From: Bacillota bacterium
Lineage (GTDB): Bacteria > Bacillota_I > Bacilli_A > Acholeplasmatales > Acholeplasmataceae
Direction: 5' to 3'
Length of the DNA: 32,782 nucleotides
Assembly: GCA_018817915.1 (NCBI GenBank)
Contig: JAHISX010000075.1
Location: 1-32,782 of the forward strand
Shown piece after piece: positions 29,700-32,782 of this stretch. Within the stretch, counting starts at the first letter, position 1. Each line of letters begins with the position of its first letter. Position numbers and translations under genes: made by a program. The notes beneath the pieces were generated by a model that saw only the letters and a program-made list of their open reading frames with translations, did not search any database and was not told the DNA's origin.

Positions 29700-30821
29700 T
29701 TAATTTTTAAATAGATTTTTAAATTTAGCCCAACTCGATGCATTTTCTTTCTCTTCTAATTTGCCTAGTTGCTCATAAAGTTTCTTTTCTTGAGCGGATA
29801 AATTTTTAGGAACTTTGATTTGGATTACAACTTGTTGATCGCCCTTACGTTTAGATCGAACATTTTGTACACCTTTTTCCCGCATTCTTAGGATCGTACC
29901 ATGCTCTATACCTGCTGGGATCTTTAAATTAACATCCCCATAAATTGTAGGTATTTCAACGGTAGCACCCAATACAGATTGTGTGATTGTTATTGGAACT
30001 TCTAAAATAATATCATCTTCACGTCTTTGGAATACTTTATGTGATCTAACTCTAAATGTCAGATAAAGATCTCCTTGAGATCCACCTTTAGTTCCTCCAT
30101 TGCCGTAACCGGCAACTTTTAAAGACATATTGTTATCAACGCCTGCTGGTATGTTCACATCAACAGTCTTCGTTTGTTTAACATGTCCTTTACCATTGCA
30201 TGTAGGGCATCGTTTTTTAATGATTTTTCCTGCTCCGCCACATTTTGGACATGCTTGTTGTGTACGCATCGAACCAAACATTGTTCTTTGCTCAACATTA
30301 ATGACACCATCACCGTGACAGCGATCACAAATTTCAACATCCTTAGAAGATTCCGCACCAGTACCATGACAAACATGACATTCATCATCAACTTCAATAG
30401 TTATAGTCTTCTTCGTACCTAGTACTGCTTCCATAAAATCAATCGTGACCGATCGTTCAAGATCATCTCCACGTTGTGGTCCGCGCGTGCTTTGTTTTTG
30501 TGAACGTTGTCCACCACCAAAGAATTGACTGAAAATGTCGCCAAATCCACCCATATCACCGAAGCCACCAAAACCTTGCCCACCAGCACCTCCAAAGGGA
30601 CTGCCTGAATGTCCATATTGATCATAAGTCGCACGTTTTTGTGCATCTCCTATATGATCGTAAGCTTCCTGGACTTCTTTGAACTTAGCTTCTGCATCTT
30701 TTTCTGATGATACATCAGGATGGTATTTTTTAGCAAGTGTTCGATATGCTTTTTTAATTTCATCATCACTAGCATTTTTTGCGACACCTAGCACGTCGTA
30801 ATAATCTCTTTTATCTGCCAT
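29700..30821 (-). CDS. dnaJ: Chaperone protein DnaJ
   Basis: This 373-residue type I Hsp40 delivers unfolded proteins to DnaK and stimulates its ATPase. The J domain (1-68) carries HPD at 34-36; a Gly/Phe-rich stretch follows at about 71-105; the zinc region has four CxxCxGxG repeats with all eight cysteines (148, 151, 165, 168, 191, 194, 205, 208); the C-terminal substrate-binding domains fill the rest. Length is typical (about 375). GGAG lies eight bases upstream of the ATG. It is the last gene of the chaperone operon, 64 bases after dnaK, and the spacer contains an 8-base-stem hairpin just before its ribosome site. Confidence 0.98.
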   Translation of the reverse strand: MADKRDYYDVLGVAKNASDDEIKKAYRTLAKKYHPDVSSEKDAEAKFKEVQEAYDHIGDAQKRATYDQYGHSGSPFGGAGGQGFGGFGDMGGFGDIFSQFFGGGQRSQKQSTRGPQRGDDLERSVTIDFMEAVLGTKKTITIEVDDECHVCHGTGAESSKDVEICDRCHGDGVINVEQRTMFGSMRTQQACPKCGGAGKIIKKRCPTCNGKGHVKQTKTVDVNIPAGVDNNMSLKVAGYGNGGTKGGSQGDLYLTFRVRSHKVFQRREDDIILEVPITITQSVLGATVEIPTIYGDVNLKIPAGIEHGTILRMREKGVQNVRSKRKGDQQVVIQIKVPKNLSAQEKKLYEQLGKLEEKENASSWAKFKNLFKN

Positions 30822-30842
30822 AACATCAACTCCATAGTTTAA

Positions 30843-30862
30843 AGTAGGACAAAAGTCCTACT
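30843..30862. other. Perfect hairpin in the dnaK-dnaJ spacer
   Basis: AGTAGGAC and GTCCTACT form an 8-base stem with a four-base loop. In the direction of the operon (minus) no T-run follows, so it is not an ordinary terminator there; in the plus direction a T-run (30867-30875) follows, so it could end antisense transcripts. It may also stabilise or process the mRNA between dnaK and dnaJ. Confidence 0.6.
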
Positions 30863-30885
30863 CTATTTTTTTTTATTTAACAAAA

Positions 30886-32782
<1,897 letters not shown>

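Noticed and set aside
30174-30422. Plus-strand open frames across the dnaJ zinc region, and similar frames opposite nadE, recD2, dnaK and rsmH
   Set aside because: They are shadows of strongly conserved genes, lack ribosome sites and have no protein-like family pattern.

Overview
This window is a low-GC bacterial chromosome segment carrying mostly housekeeping genes. It starts inside one gene (a pyroglutamyl peptidase) and ends inside another (grpE). I see no phage, insertion sequence, CRISPR array, rRNA or tRNA. The organism looks like a member of the Acholeplasmatales/Izemoplasmatales group of Mollicutes, or a close low-GC Bacillota relative. The reasons are strong AT bias, dense small operons, a Bacillus-type DnaK, RecD2 and YwaF-type proteins, and an rsmH gene standing alone without mraZ or any cell-wall genes. 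TGA is used as stop and Trp is TGG, so the code is standard rather than the Mycoplasma/Spiroplasma code. The taxonomic call is an inference.

Layout. 1-2882 (+): the end of a pcp peptidase, an amidase and an SDR-type epimerase/reductase. 2910-3846 (-): a serine-hydrolase-fold protein whose nucleophile is Ala, and a DUF2087 protein. 4151-6080 (+): a condensation-fold acyltransferase (alcohol acetyltransferase family) overlapping a zinc-ribbon membrane protein (DUF6320). 6120-6793 (-): a CBS-pair protein and an unlisted 38-residue membrane peptide. 6916-7728 (+): prephenate dehydratase. 7764-12607 (-): an ESS-type symporter with a PlsC-like acyltransferase, alanine dehydrogenase, and a NUDIX/HD pair. 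12780-15438 (+): glgA-glgC. 15510-22288 (-): a YwaF/TMEM164-like membrane protein, recD2, and a tight nadD-nadE-mnmA operon. 22506-22928 (+): a Fur-family regulator without the usual cysteines. 22958-26509 (-): rsmH, yceD-rpmF, an unknown charged protein and a lipoate-protein ligase. 26666-29630 (+): a DUF2177 protein, a DAK2-DegV fusion and a DUF1295 protein. 29700-32782 (-): the grpE-dnaK-dnaJ chaperone operon.

Signals. Two promoter styles recur. One has a good -35 and a 17-base spacer (yceD, rsmH, glgA). The other has a weak -35 but an extended -10 of the TGnTATAAT type (nadD, fur, lplA, DUF2177, recD2 and others). Most transcription units end in clear intrinsic terminators, several of them bidirectional between convergent genes. 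Ribosome binding sites are strong, and they move many starts downstream of the longest reading frame; three genes probably start at TTG.

Themes. Fatty acid and lipid handling recurs: the PlsC-like enzyme, the DAK2-DegV (FakA/FakB-like) fusion, the YwaF/TMEM164 homologue and the acyltransferase with its DUF6320 partner. This fits an organism that uses outside fatty acids. The most unusual points are the FakA/FakB-type fusion lacking the FakA C-terminal domain, the Ser-to-Ala hydrolase, L32 and Fur proteins that have lost their zinc cysteines, a palindromic operator-like site in the fur leader, and the unannotated small membrane peptide. I found no clear multi-gene novel defence or mobile system.
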